Below are positions 1 through 7,875 of a stretch of DNA of 64,000 nt, one piece after another. Source of the stretch: Psychrobacillus faecigallinarum. Its GTDB lineage: Bacteria > Bacillota > Bacilli > Bacillales_A > Planococcaceae. Made by a program: the position numbers and the translations under genes. The notes under the pieces are model-generated. The model saw only the letters and a list, made by a program, of their open reading frames with translations. It searched no databases and was not told the DNA's origin. Positions within the stretch are counted from its first letter, which is position 1; each line of letters opens with the position of its first letter. Location of the stretch: positions 62,001 through 126,000 of the forward strand of contig NZ_JACSQO010000002.1 of the NCBI RefSeq assembly GCF_014836595.1, given 5' to 3'.

Positions 1-152
1 GTTTTGTTGCCATTTTAGAAAATAGCGAAGAAAGATATGAGTTAATAACCAGTATTGGCGGTATCAAATTAACAACTATTACTAAAGAGAAAGATGTTGC
101 TAATAATCTTGAACAGATGATGATGATAGTCAGATCTATTCAAACGAAATAG
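1..152 (+). CDS. C-terminal end of an unidentified protein (5' truncated)
   Basis: An open frame enters from the left edge (codons starting at base 3) and stops at TAG 150-152. The visible 49 residues include an ITSIGGIKLTT stretch and a Met-rich NLEQMMMIV near the end. It stops 11 bases before the ytpP start and shares its strand, so it is probably the upstream member of the same operon. The neighbour in B. subtilis is the M42 aminopeptidase ytoP, but the tail does not look like an M42 C-terminus to me, so I leave the product unnamed. Confidence 0.5.
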   Translation, partial: FVAILENSEERYELITSIGGIKLTTITKEKDVANNLEQMMMIVRSIQTK

Positions 153-163
153 GGGGAATTCAC

Positions 164-475
164 GTGGAAAACTTACAATCCATTGATCAATTCGAACAAT
201 TAAAGAATACTGGGAAGGTTGTATTTAAATTTACAGCCGATTGGTGTCCAGATTGTCATTTTATCGACCCGTTTATGGGAGAGGTGGAAGAGCAGTTTTC
301 TGAATTCCAATTTATCTCCGTAGATAGAGATAAGTTTATAGATTTATGTGTTGAGTTAAACATTTTAGGTATTCCGAGTTTTGTCGCTTTTGAAAATGGA
401 AACGAGATAGGTCGTTTCGTAAGTAAAGATCGTAAAACAAGAGAAGAAATTGAATTATTTCTTCAATCTATCTAA
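164..475 (+). CDS. ytpP: thioredoxin-like protein YtpP
   Basis: A 103-residue single-domain thioredoxin fold. The redox motif WCPDC lies near residue 27-31 in an FTADWCPDCHF context, and the cis-Pro loop LGIPSF is near residue 68. The motif is CPDC rather than the classical CGPC, as in YtpP-type proteins. The start is GTG at 164 with an AGGGGGAA ribosome site just upstream. It is likely a cytoplasmic thiol-disulfide protein. It is first in the ytpP-ytpQ-ytpR group but is separated from ytpQ by a terminator hairpin, so it may be transcribed with the upstream gene. The partner is not known from sequence. Confidence 0.9.
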   Translation: MENLQSIDQFEQLKNTGKVVFKFTADWCPDCHFIDPFMGEVEEQFSEFQFISVDRDKFIDLCVELNILGIPSFVAFENGNEIGRFVSKDRKTREEIELFLQSI

Positions 476-482
476 GAGACTA

Positions 483-512
483 AACGGTTCACAAATTGTG
501 AGCCGTTTTTAT
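483..512 (+). terminator. Rho-independent terminator after ytpP
   Basis: The left arm AACGGTTCAC (483-492) pairs with GTGAGCCGTT (498-507), one pair being G-U, around an AAATT loop. A T-run follows. Confidence 0.8.
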
Positions 513-606
513 TTGGGATTCCATACATAATATTTGTTTTTAACTGCTATATAGCGATAGAATTCACATAGGCAAGTCTTTTGTGAATAAGAAAGGAAGG
601 GATACT

Positions 607-1422
607 TTGAAAGCACTTGAATTGATAAGATTATTTAAAACTAAAATGACAGAAGAAATATATATGTATGATTACAATCGTGAAACGAATAAGCTTCGTT
701 TAACCCATAAGCAACTAGGAAAAGGTATGGATATTTCGATTCCTCCTATATTAGCGAAATATGAAACAAAAAAAGAGGAAGCAATTAACGAGGTAGTATA
801 CACAATACAAGAGACATTTTCAGCTATGGAGAAGGAAATGGCAGGAGAAATTGATCCAACGTTAGCGGTTTATCCTGTAATTCGTTCTACTTCCTTTCCT
901 CTTAAATCTAACGAGGGAAACCGATTTGTTACGAAAGACCATACTGCTGAAACTAGAGTTTACTATGCTTTAGATTTAGGAAATACTTATCGTTTGCTAG
1001 ATGAGAAGATGTTAGCGAGCTGGAATGTGCGGGAAACTGAGATAAGGGAGAGAGCTCTATTCCAGGTTAGAAATCTAAAAACAAATTATAAAACGGATGA
1101 AGTTGCTGGCAATATCTTTTACTTTTTTAACAATAATGACGGATATGATGCAAGCAGAATCTTAAACGAATCTCTATTAAAAGAAATGAAAAAACAGATT
1201 TCTGGAGATATGACTGTTTCTGTACCCCATCAAGATGTTATGATTATTGGTGATATAAGAAATGAGACAGGTTACGATGTTCTTGCTCAAATGACTATGC
1301 ATTTCTTTACAGTAGGGACAGTGCCAATTACCTCATTATCTTTTATATATGACAAAGGAGATTTAGAGCCAATCTTTATCCTGGCTAAAAATCGAGTAAC
1401 AAAGGAGAACGAAGACAAATGA
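607..1422 (+). CDS. ytpQ: DUF1444 family protein YtpQ
   Basis: About 271 residues, matching the DUF1444/YtpQ family of Firmicutes. Recognisable conserved blocks are PVIRSTSFP, KDHTAETRVYYALDLG, NNNDGYDASRILN, SVPHQDVMI and PITSLSFIYD. The molecular function is unknown. I place the start at TTG 607, which has a strong GAAAGGAAGGG site 6 bases upstream; an in-frame GTG at 583 would add eight residues but has no good ribosome site. The last four bases overlap the ytpR start (ATGA at 1419), which implies translational coupling. Confidence 0.88.
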   Translation: MKALELIRLFKTKMTEEIYMYDYNRETNKLRLTHKQLGKGMDISIPPILAKYETKKEEAINEVVYTIQETFSAMEKEMAGEIDPTLAVYPVIRSTSFPLKSNEGNRFVTKDHTAETRVYYALDLGNTYRLLDEKMLASWNVRETEIRERALFQVRNLKTNYKTDEVAGNIFYFFNNNDGYDASRILNESLLKEMKKQISGDMTVSVPHQDVMIIGDIRNETGYDVLAQMTMHFFTVGTVPITSLSFIYDKGDLEPIFILAKNRVTKENEDK

Positions 1423-2024
1423 ATATATTTTACAATGCAGCCGGTATAGGTGACGTGTTATTAGTCCAATTAACACCAGAAAAAACAGAAAAAGTTATAA
1501 CTGAAACTAAAGGCGATGTAACGCTTGTTAAGGATCAGCAATCAGCTGAGATTCTTGCAATCAATATATTTGGATTTAGTAAATATGCACAACTAGAAGC
1601 AAACGGACAAGTTACTTTAAATGAGGAGCTTGTGACAAAAATTCAAGCAGTATTAAATTCAAATGAAGTAGATTACCAATTAGAGGTGGACCTGTCTCCT
1701 AAATTCGTAGTTGGTTATGTGGAATCTTTAGAGCAGCATCCAAATGCGGACAAGTTAAAGGTGTGCCAAGTAAACGTAGGAACTGAAACCTTACAAATTG
1801 TTTGTGGCGCTCCAAACGTGGACGCTGGCCAAAAGGTAGTGGTAGCTAAAGTCGGAGCTGTTATGCCTTCTGGAATGGTTATTAAAGATGCAGAACTTCG
1901 AGGAATTGCTTCAAGTGGAATGCTTTGCTCTGCCAGAGAGCTTGCTTTACCAAATGCTCCTGAGGTGAAAGGTATTCTTGTTTTGGAAGATAACAATGAA
2001 ATAGGAAGTGCCTTTGTTTCATAA
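1419..2024 (+). CDS. ytpR: tRNA-binding domain protein YtpR
   Basis: 201 residues. The N-terminal ~90 residues form a DUF4479-like region. The C-terminal half is an EMAP-II/PheT-type tRNA-binding OB fold with HPNADKLKVCQV, QIVCGAPNV, GQKVVVAKVGAVMPSG and a GMLCSARELALP segment. This is the same domain as the N-terminus of PheRS beta, but standing alone and without a synthetase. It overlaps ytpQ by ATGA and is followed by a terminator at 2043, so ytpQR is probably one unit. RNA binding is a family inference; the target is unknown. Confidence 0.9.
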   Translation: MNIFYNAAGIGDVLLVQLTPEKTEKVITETKGDVTLVKDQQSAEILAINIFGFSKYAQLEANGQVTLNEELVTKIQAVLNSNEVDYQLEVDLSPKFVVGYVESLEQHPNADKLKVCQVNVGTETLQIVCGAPNVDAGQKVVVAKVGAVMPSGMVIKDAELRGIASSGMLCSARELALPNAPEVKGILVLEDNNEIGSAFVS

Positions 2025-2042
2025 AAGTATGAAGAAGTTCTT

Positions 2043-2071
2043 AAAGCATGCCTAATAGGTGTGCTTTTTTT
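2043..2071 (+). terminator. terminator after ytpR
   Basis: AAAGCATGCC (2043-2052) pairs with GGTGTGCTTT (2058-2067), including two G-U pairs. T-residues follow. Confidence 0.7.
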
Positions 2072-2151
2072 CTACTATCTTTTAATTTTTAACAGACGTA
2101 TACCGTAATTATTGGTAAAATAGATGGTATCGAGTAGAAAGAGTGATGTAA

Positions 2152-4794
2152 ATGAACTGGTTTAAAAAATTATTTTCAAATAATGAGGAAGAAAATATAG
2201 AAGAATTTGAAGCTGAGGAGTTATCTCCAAAAGAAACGAAAACTCCTTTCCGCTTTCCATTAATATCGGATAATGAAAAAAACGAATTCCTGTATGGAGT
2301 AAAGGAAGAAAAAATAATTAACGAGCCGATTGTAAATGAGAAAAAAGTATATGAAGCTCCTCCTATCTATGAAGGCTGGCAACAAAGAAAAATACAGCCA
2401 GTAGTCAAAAAAGTGGAAAAAGAAATAGTTGAAGAAGCAGCTATCGTAAAGAAAAAGAGACCCTTCACTCCAACTCAAGTTCCTTCTCCAGTATATGGCT
2501 ATAATAAGCCAAAGGAAAAATATGGGACAACCCACAAGGAACCAATTATAGAGAGAGAGCCTATTATAAGTAAAGAAAAAATTGTGAGTCCTTTCCCCAT
2601 GCCACAGGAGGTAAAGGCAGAGCAATCAGTGGAAATCAAAGAAAATGCCATAGAGGATCCAGTACTTGTAGTAAGTGAAAAAACATCGGAGGTTCTCGAT
2701 AAAGCTCCAAATATCAATACTTCTTTAGAGGAATCGCCAAACGAGATAGTAGAAGTAAAACAAGAATTGGAACAAATTTCTAAGGTGGAAAAGCCGAAAT
2801 TAGAGCATGTTGAAGTAAAAGAGGAATCACAAGTAGCAGAACCGCTTGAAGTAGTAGAGGAAACAGTTGTAAATAATCTTGAAGTTAAAGAAGAGCAACC
2901 AATGGTAACTGAGCTCCTTAAAGTAGAAGAACAGCCATTAGTCGAGCAATTTGAAAGAAAAGAAGAACATGAAGTCGAAGAAGAAGCAGTAGTTAATGCT
3001 CTTGAAGTAAACGAAGAGCAACAAACGGTAACAGAGCTACTTGAAACCAAAGAAACACCGCTAGTCGAACAACTTGAAAGAAAAGAAGAACAGCAAGTAG
3101 TAGAATCGCTTGAAGTCAAAGGGGAATCAGTAGGAGAACCGATTAAGACGCCTGAAGCAACTCGAACAGAGAAAATCAGACCCTTTAACGTTTTAATGCT
3201 AAAGTCAGATAAGGATAAGTTGAATAAACTAGGAAATAAAATAATACCTAACCAACAGAGCTTTTCATCCATGCCGCCTGTTTCTGTAGCTGAGCCGACA
3301 CAAGCCCGACATAAAGAAGAAGTAAGGGTGGAAGAAAACTCTGTAACAGAACCAATTGAGGAAATGCAGGAAGAATACACTTCTAGCTATCAAAAACCTT
3401 CCTTTAGTTATCTTTTACCTCCAGAGATGAAGGATGAGGATAAGGAGTGGATGGAGGATCAAGCTGCCACTTTAGTGGAAGCCCTTTCGTATTTTCAAGT
3501 GAGCGGGGAAATTGTTCAAATGTTTCAAGGACCAGCAGTTACTCAATTTGAAATTACAGTAGGACATGGTACGAAGGTAAGTAAAATTCGCAACCTAGCA
3601 GATGATCTTAAGCTTGCTCTAGCAGCGAAGGACATTCGTATACAAGCTCCTATACCAGGAAAAAGCTCAATAGGTATTGAAATTCCTAATAGAAAATCAC
3701 GTGCTGTACGTATATCGGAGGTTCTTAACACGAATGTATTTATTGAATCTGACTCTCCTTTAGAAGCAGCCCTTGGTTTAGATTTAACTGGTAAACCTGT
3801 GACAATCGATTTGAGAAAGATGCCACATGGGCTAATTGCAGGAGCAACAGGCTCGGGGAAATCTGTGTTTATCAATTCTTTGCTTGTTAGTCTGTTATAT
3901 AAGGCAACTCCAGATGAATTGAAATTATTGTTAATCGATCCTAAGATGGTGGAGCTTGCTCCTTTTAACCATATTCCTCATTTAGTAAGTCCAGTAATCA
4001 CAGATGTGAAAGCTGCAACAGCAGCTCTCAAATGGGCAGTTGAAGAAATGGAACGTCGTTATCAATTGTTTGCTCATATCGGAGTGCGTGATATTAGCAG
4101 ATATAACACATTGGCCACGGAAAAAAGACAGTTTGCTCAAAAACTACCTTACCTTGTTATTGTAATTGATGAGTTAGCTGACTTAATGATGATGGCTCCA
4201 ACCGAGGTGGAGGATGCTATTTGTCGTATTGCACAAAAAGCAAGAGCTTGTGGAATACATCTTGTTTTAGCAACACAACGTCCTTCTGTTGATGTAATTA
4301 CAGGCCTCATAAAGGCAAATATTCCTACACGAATTGCTTTTTCTGTATCATCCCAAATAGATTCACGGACTATTTTAGACCAGCAAGGTGCTGAGAGATT
4401 GCTTGGTCGCGGAGATATGCTTTATCAAGGCAATGGTATGTCGAGTCCAGTAAGGATTCAGGGTACTTATGTGACAGACGATGAAATAGAAAGTGTTATT
4501 GACTTTGCAAGAAGCCAAGGAACCCCCAATTATATGTTTGAACAGGATGAGCTAATACAAAAAACAGAGACAGCCTCCGAACAAGACGAATTATTTGAGG
4601 AAGCTTGTCGATTTGTAGTTGAACAGGGCAGTGCATCCACATCATTATTGCAACGGAAATTCCACTTAGGATATAATCGGGCAGCTAGGCTGATTGATGC
4701 TATGTATGAGAGTGGTTATATTTCTGATCAACGAGGAAGTAAGGCTAGAGAAGTGTTATTGACAAATGATAGCATTGACCAAATTTTTAGTTAA
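2152..4794 (+). CDS. sftA: DNA translocase SftA (soluble FtsK/SpoIIIE family)
   Basis: 880 residues. SftA helps clear chromosome DNA from the septum before division and, unlike SpoIIIE, has no membrane segments; none are visible here. The N-terminal ~430 residues are acidic, low-complexity linker (Glu/Val/Lys-rich) containing an imperfect 41-residue tandem repeat. The motor follows: Walker A GATGSGKS at about residue 564, the LLIDPKMVEL block, and Walker B LVIVIDELADL near 670. A winged-helix gamma domain (about 810-870, RKFHLGYNRAARLIDAM) should read KOPS-type sequences. It sits between ytpR and murC exactly as ytpS does in B. subtilis. The linker is longer than needed for function and likely variable between strains. 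Confidence 0.95.
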   Translation: MNWFKKLFSNNEEENIEEFEAEELSPKETKTPFRFPLISDNEKNEFLYGVKEEKIINEPIVNEKKVYEAPPIYEGWQQRKIQPVVKKVEKEIVEEAAIVKKKRPFTPTQVPSPVYGYNKPKEKYGTTHKEPIIEREPIISKEKIVSPFPMPQEVKAEQSVEIKENAIEDPVLVVSEKTSEVLDKAPNINTSLEESPNEIVEVKQELEQISKVEKPKLEHVEVKEESQVAEPLEVVEETVVNNLEVKEEQPMVTELLKVEEQPLVEQFERKEEHEVEEEAVVNALEVNEEQQTVTELLETKETPLVEQLERKEEQQVVESLEVKGESVGEPIKTPEATRTEKIRPFNVLMLKSDKDKLNKLGNKIIPNQQSFSSMPPVSVAEPTQARHKEEVRVEENSVTEPIEEMQEEYTSSYQKPSFSYLLPPEMKDEDKEWMEDQAATLVEALSYFQVSGEIVQMFQGPAVTQFEITVGHGTKVSKIRNLADDLKLALAAKDIRIQAPIPGKSSIGIEIPNRKSRAVRISEVLNTNVFIESDSPLEAALGLDLTGKPVTIDLRKMPHGLIAGATGSGKSVFINSLLVSLLYKATPDELKLLLIDPKMVELAPFNHIPHLVSPVITDVKAATAALKWAVEEMERRYQLFAHIGVRDISRYNTLATEKRQFAQKLPYLVIVIDELADLMMMAPTEVEDAICRIAQKARACGIHLVLATQRPSVDVITGLIKANIPTRIAFSVSSQIDSRTILDQQGAERLLGRGDMLYQGNGMSSPVRIQGTYVTDDEIESVIDFARSQGTPNYMFEQDELIQKTETASEQDELFEEACRFVVEQGSASTSLLQRKFHLGYNRAARLIDAMYESGYISDQRGSKAREVLLTNDSIDQIFS
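2878..3123 (+). repeat. two-copy 123-bp tandem repeat in the sftA linker
   Basis: The segment starting CTTGAAGTTAAAGAAGAGCA at 2878 recurs, diverged, from CTTGAAGTAAACGAAGAGCA at 3001. The period is 123 bp, or 41 codons. Both copies encode LEV-EEQ-TELL-PLVEQ-ERKEE blocks. Confidence 0.8.
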
Positions 4795-4824
4795 ATATAT
4801 TTATTAATATAACGTACTAAAAAG

Positions 4825-4833
4825 TGATATAAT
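4825..4833 (+). promoter_or_regulatory. extended -10 promoter of murC
   Basis: TGATATAAT is a perfect TGnTATAAT extended -10 element. The -35 region is weak. It lies in the sftA-murC gap, about 75 bases before the murC start. Confidence 0.55.
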
Positions 4834-4906
4834 GGGGAATACGTCTAATAGGCGAACGCATAATCAATGTATATAAGTGGGACTAATCCCAGGAGGTTTA
4901 CAATGT

Positions 4907-6208
4907 ATGACAAAGTATCATTTTACAGGGATTAAGGGGTCGGGTATGAGCCCGTTAGCTCAAATCCTTCATGATGAAGGTCATGAAGTTCAAGGATCCG
5001 ATATTGAAAAATATTTTTTTACAGAAAAACCATTACATGATCGCCAGATAAATGTTCTATTGTTCGATGAAGATAATGTAAAAGAAGGAATGACAGTGAT
5101 TGCAGGAAATGCATTTCCTGACACTCATCCTGAAATAGTGAAGGCTAAGGAACTAGGGTTGGAAGTTATTCGTTATCATAAGTTTTTAGGTGATTATATG
5201 AACCAGTTTACTTCAATTGCAGTAACTGGAGCTCATGGGAAAACGTCAACTACAGGTCTACTCGCTCACGTTTTAAGCGGTTATAACGCTACTTCTTATC
5301 TAATTGGTGATGGCACTGGTAAAGGGGTTAACAACGCCTCTAATTTCGTTTTTGAAGCATGTGAATATCGCAGACACTTTTTGGCATATAGTCCAGATTA
5401 TGCGATTATGACTAATATCGATTTTGACCATCCAGATTATTTTACAGATATTGAGGATGTATTTAACGCGTTTCAGGAAATGGCGATGCAAGTTAAAAAG
5501 GGCATTATAGCTTGTGGAGATGACTCTCATCTTCAACGCATTAAAGCGTCTGTGCCTGTTGTCTATTATGGTTTCGGGGAGCATAATGATTTTGCTGCTC
5601 GTAATATAGAAAAGACAACAGAGGGGACTTCCTTTGACGTATTTGTAAGAAATGAGTTTTATCATCGGTTTACGATACCAATGTACGGTGATCATGTCAT
5701 TTTGAATTCTTTATCGGTTATATCTTTATGTCATTATGAGGGTGTGCCTGTAGAGGTTATCCAGGATGGTTTAGAATCCTTTGAGGGTGTTAAAAGACGT
5801 TTTACGGAAACAGTTATAGGAGATCGTGTAATTATTGATGATTACGCTCATCACCCGACAGAAATTGCTGTAACAATTGAAGGCGCACGTCAAAAGTATC
5901 CAGATAGAAAGCTTGTAGTGATATTCCAACCACACACATTTACTAGAACTCAAAAGTTCTTAAATGAGTTTAAAGAAAGCCTTAGCTTAGCTGACGAAGT
6001 GTACTTATGCGACATATTTGGATCAGCTAGAGAAAACGCAGGCTCTTTAACTATCGAAACACTAGGTGATCTTATAGAGGGCAGTCATATCCTTCAAGAG
6101 GAGTCGGTGGAACAATTATTAACTCATGAAAATGCTGTGTTTATGTTTATGGGTGCAGGAGATGTCCAAAAATATCAAAAGGCATTTGAAAAAAAACTAA
6201 ATAATTAA
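4907..6208 (+). CDS. murC: UDP-N-acetylmuramate--L-alanine ligase
   Basis: 433 residues, the normal MurC length. MurC joins L-alanine to UDP-MurNAc using ATP in the cytoplasmic stage of peptidoglycan synthesis. Visible motifs are the N-terminal nucleotide-binding loop [12 protein letters not shown], the ATP loop [10 protein letters not shown] near residue 110, the central [11 protein letters not shown] segment, and the C-terminal DDYAHHPTE and FQPHTFTR blocks. The start is ATG 4907 because AGGAGGT (4891-4897) sits nine bases upstream. An ATG at 4903 is out of frame and stops quickly. It has its own extended -10 promoter and a strong terminator. Confidence 0.97.
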   Translation: MTKYHFTGIKGSGMSPLAQILHDEGHEVQGSDIEKYFFTEKPLHDRQINVLLFDEDNVKEGMTVIAGNAFPDTHPEIVKAKELGLEVIRYHKFLGDYMNQFTSIAVTGAHGKTSTTGLLAHVLSGYNATSYLIGDGTGKGVNNASNFVFEACEYRRHFLAYSPDYAIMTNIDFDHPDYFTDIEDVFNAFQEMAMQVKKGIIACGDDSHLQRIKASVPVVYYGFGEHNDFAARNIEKTTEGTSFDVFVRNEFYHRFTIPMYGDHVILNSLSVISLCHYEGVPVEVIQDGLESFEGVKRRFTETVIGDRVIIDDYAHHPTEIAVTIEGARQKYPDRKLVVIFQPHTFTRTQKFLNEFKESLSLADEVYLCDIFGSARENAGSLTIETLGDLIEGSHILQEESVEQLLTHENAVFMFMGAGDVQKYQKAFEKKLNN

Positions 6209-6209
6209 T

Positions 6210-6247
6210 AAAAATGCTTAATCTCTTATGTAGATTAAGCATTTTTT
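6210..6247 (+). terminator. terminator after murC
   Basis: AAAATGCTTAATCT pairs with AGATTAAGCATTTT around CTTATGT and runs into T6. Confidence 0.85.
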
Positions 6248-6352
6248 AGAGGAGTTTTCAAAAAAAAGTAGTATAGTATATAGAGTAAGAAGTTTAGTTT
6301 GGTTCAATTAGGGTAAAAATACTACATAACAAAAATGATGGGGAGTGTCCAA

Positions 6353-6811
6353 ATGGAAAATCTATTATACATAGCTGCAATTGTAGCGGCCATAGCATTT
6401 CTAATATTATGTATAAGCTTGGCGGTAACTTTGTCTTCCGTTAAAAAGACCTTGAACAATGTGGCAGATACATTAGATGGGTTAGAGGCTCATTTACAAA
6501 ACGTAACAAAAGAAACTGCTGAACTTTTGCATAAAACAAACGAACTGGCAGTGGATATTCAAGATAAATCCGAGAAGCTTAATACGGTTGTAGAAGCAGT
6601 GAAAAATGTTGGAACATCGGTGAATGGATTCAATAACTCAATACAACGCCTGTCAACTTCTGTCACTTCAGAAGTGGAAAAAAATGAAGATAAAATTGCA
6701 CAGGTTGTTCAGTGGAGCAGCATTTTCCTTGGCATACGTGACAAGTGGAAAGAACGTAAAGCAATGGAACAAGCTGGCTTTTATACATTTGAAAAAGACA
6801 ATATAAAATAA
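6353..6811 (+). CDS. ytxG: DUF948 membrane-anchored protein YtxG
   Basis: 152 residues. One N-terminal transmembrane helix (about residues 3-25, LLYIAAIVAAIAFLILC) is followed by a long coiled-coil-like region (LNNVADTLDGLEAHLQNV onward). This is the DUF948/YtxG pattern of small general-stress proteins in Bacillus. I chose ATG 6353, preceded by a GGGGAGTG ribosome site; an upstream in-frame ATG at 6335 lacks one. It is followed 19 bases later by ytxH with no terminator between, so the two are co-transcribed. The role in the cell is unknown. Confidence 0.88.
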   Translation: MENLLYIAAIVAAIAFLILCISLAVTLSSVKKTLNNVADTLDGLEAHLQNVTKETAELLHKTNELAVDIQDKSEKLNTVVEAVKNVGTSVNGFNNSIQRLSTSVTSEVEKNEDKIAQVVQWSSIFLGIRDKWKERKAMEQAGFYTFEKDNIK

Positions 6812-6830
6812 GCTAACTGGAGGAATTGAA

Positions 6831-7445
6831 ATGACTAATTACGAATCAAACAAACCAAATTACAATGATGCAAAATTTGACCACGAGTACTATGCAAACC
6901 AATCATCATATGATCGACAAGGGCAGCCTAGCTATCCACCAATGCCTTCTTATAAGGAAAGCCGCCACAATATCTATAAGGATGAAGAAGTAAACGGTAA
7001 GGACTTCATCATGGGAGTAATTATCGGTGGTATCATAGGTGCTACGACAGCACTATTATTAGCCCCAAAAACAGGGACAGAGCTTCGTGACTCCTTAACA
7101 TCTCAAGCAGGCCAGCTGAAAGAAAAAACAATCGACCTTTCTTCAACTGCTAAAGAAAAAACAACTCAAATTTCTAAACAGCTGCAAGAGCAATCTGGTC
7201 AGCTAGTAGACAAAGTGAAAAACATTAAAGGTTCACCTGCTTCACCATTAGATGATGGTACTGCTTCATCTGAAGGAGAAGAACCAATGGATTTCATGGA
7301 GACTATTTCTCAAACGACAGAAGAGTTAACAGAAGAAGAGGAAAATGCTACTGCAGTTGCTGAAGCTATTAAAGAAGCGATTACAGAAGAAAACGATTCT
7401 AATTCAAACTCAAACTCTAAAAAGACTACCACTACAAAAAAATAA
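6831..7445 (+). CDS. ytxH: YtxH domain protein
   Basis: 204 residues. The core is the YtxH domain: a Gly-rich transmembrane helix (GVIIGGIIGATTALLLAPK, about 62-82) followed by KTGTELRDSLTSQ and an amphipathic repeat of Lys/Gln/Ser. An N-terminal Tyr/Asn/Pro-rich cytoplasmic stretch and a C-terminal acidic segment with a short Asn-Ser and Lys-Thr tail are longer than in compact YtxH proteins. The ribosome site is CTGGAGG. It forms an operon with ytxG. In B. subtilis the ytxGH pair is under sigma-H/sigma-B control; I did not identify such a promoter here. Confidence 0.88.
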   Translation: MTNYESNKPNYNDAKFDHEYYANQSSYDRQGQPSYPPMPSYKESRHNIYKDEEVNGKDFIMGVIIGGIIGATTALLLAPKTGTELRDSLTSQAGQLKEKTIDLSSTAKEKTTQISKQLQEQSGQLVDKVKNIKGSPASPLDDGTASSEGEEPMDFMETISQTTEELTEEEENATAVAEAIKEAITEENDSNSNSNSKKTTTTKK

Positions 7446-7448
7446 AAA

Positions 7449-7472
7449 AGAACAAGCAGAGATGCTTGTTCT
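7449..7472 (+). terminator. hairpin after ytxH (copy 1 of a duplicated hairpin)
   Basis: AGAACAAGCA-GAGA-TGCTTGTTCT is a perfect 10-bp stem. An identical 24-base copy occurs at 7841-7864. This copy lacks a clean T-run, but a second hairpin follows at once. Confidence 0.6.
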
Positions 7473-7483
7473 CAAACTGTAGA

Positions 7484-7523
7484 AAAAGTACCCCCGGAGT
7501 TCTTCTCTAGGGGTACTTTTTAT
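7484..7523 (+). terminator. second terminator hairpin downstream of ytxH
   Basis: AAAAGTACCCC pairs with the facing GGGGTACTTTT arm ending at a T-run near 7520. It probably provides the actual stop for ytxGH transcripts. Confidence 0.7.
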
Positions 7524-7679
7524 TTAAGTTCAAATTACCACCCTGAATTTTATGGTGAGTCGTCTATGTTTTCAACTCACATTAGGCAGTTTGCCAAGTC
7601 CAAGTGGCATGATTACTTTTAAAAGATGTCTTAGAAGATTTAAAAACTCCACACATTTAAAAAGTTAACATTGGTCGAT

Positions 7680-7765
7680 TGGAATGGAAGGCGCGAAGAT
7701 TCCTACCGGAACAGCACGAGCCGAAGCACGCGGACTGAGCGACGCCTGAAATGGAAATCGACGAT
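7680..7765. repeat. intergenic repeat element (Bacillales GC-rich palindromic family, partial copy)
   Basis: A GC-richer block (GGAAGGCGCGAAGATTCCTA ... TGGAAATCGACG) stands out in AT-rich spacer. It resembles the dispersed intergenic repeats of many Bacillaceae and Planococcaceae that begin GGAAGGCGCGAAGACTCCTG and end in a GAAATCGAC block. A related copy in the opposite sense lies at 12528-12640. Confidence 0.6.
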
Positions 7766-7840
7766 TTCTTACTATAGTACCGTTAATAAAAAAAGACTAT
7801 AAGACAATTCCAATATCTTTGGGTTTGTCTACAGTCTGAT

Positions 7841-7872
7841 AGAACAAGCAGAGATGCTTGTTCTTTTTTATT
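7841..7872 (-). terminator. terminator for the FtsA-like gene (copy 2 of the duplicated hairpin)
   Basis: A second exact copy of AGAACAAGCA-GAGA-TGCTTGTTCT (7841-7864) lies immediately past the minus-strand stop at 7876. A weaker hairpin formed by AGACTATAAGACAA (7794-7807) and TTGTCTACAGTCT (7825-7837) is next to it. Confidence 0.6.
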
Positions 7873-7875
7873 TTT

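Noticed and set aside
2499-3380. 293-codon minus-strand open frame opposite sftA
   Set aside because: It is a mirror of the low-complexity Glu/Val repeat; it gives a Ser/Thr-rich protein with no domain and no ribosome site. A shadow of sftA.
4903-4935. ATG at 4903 as murC start
   Set aside because: It is out of frame with MurC and stops after about ten codons. ATG 4907 is in frame and matches family N-termini.
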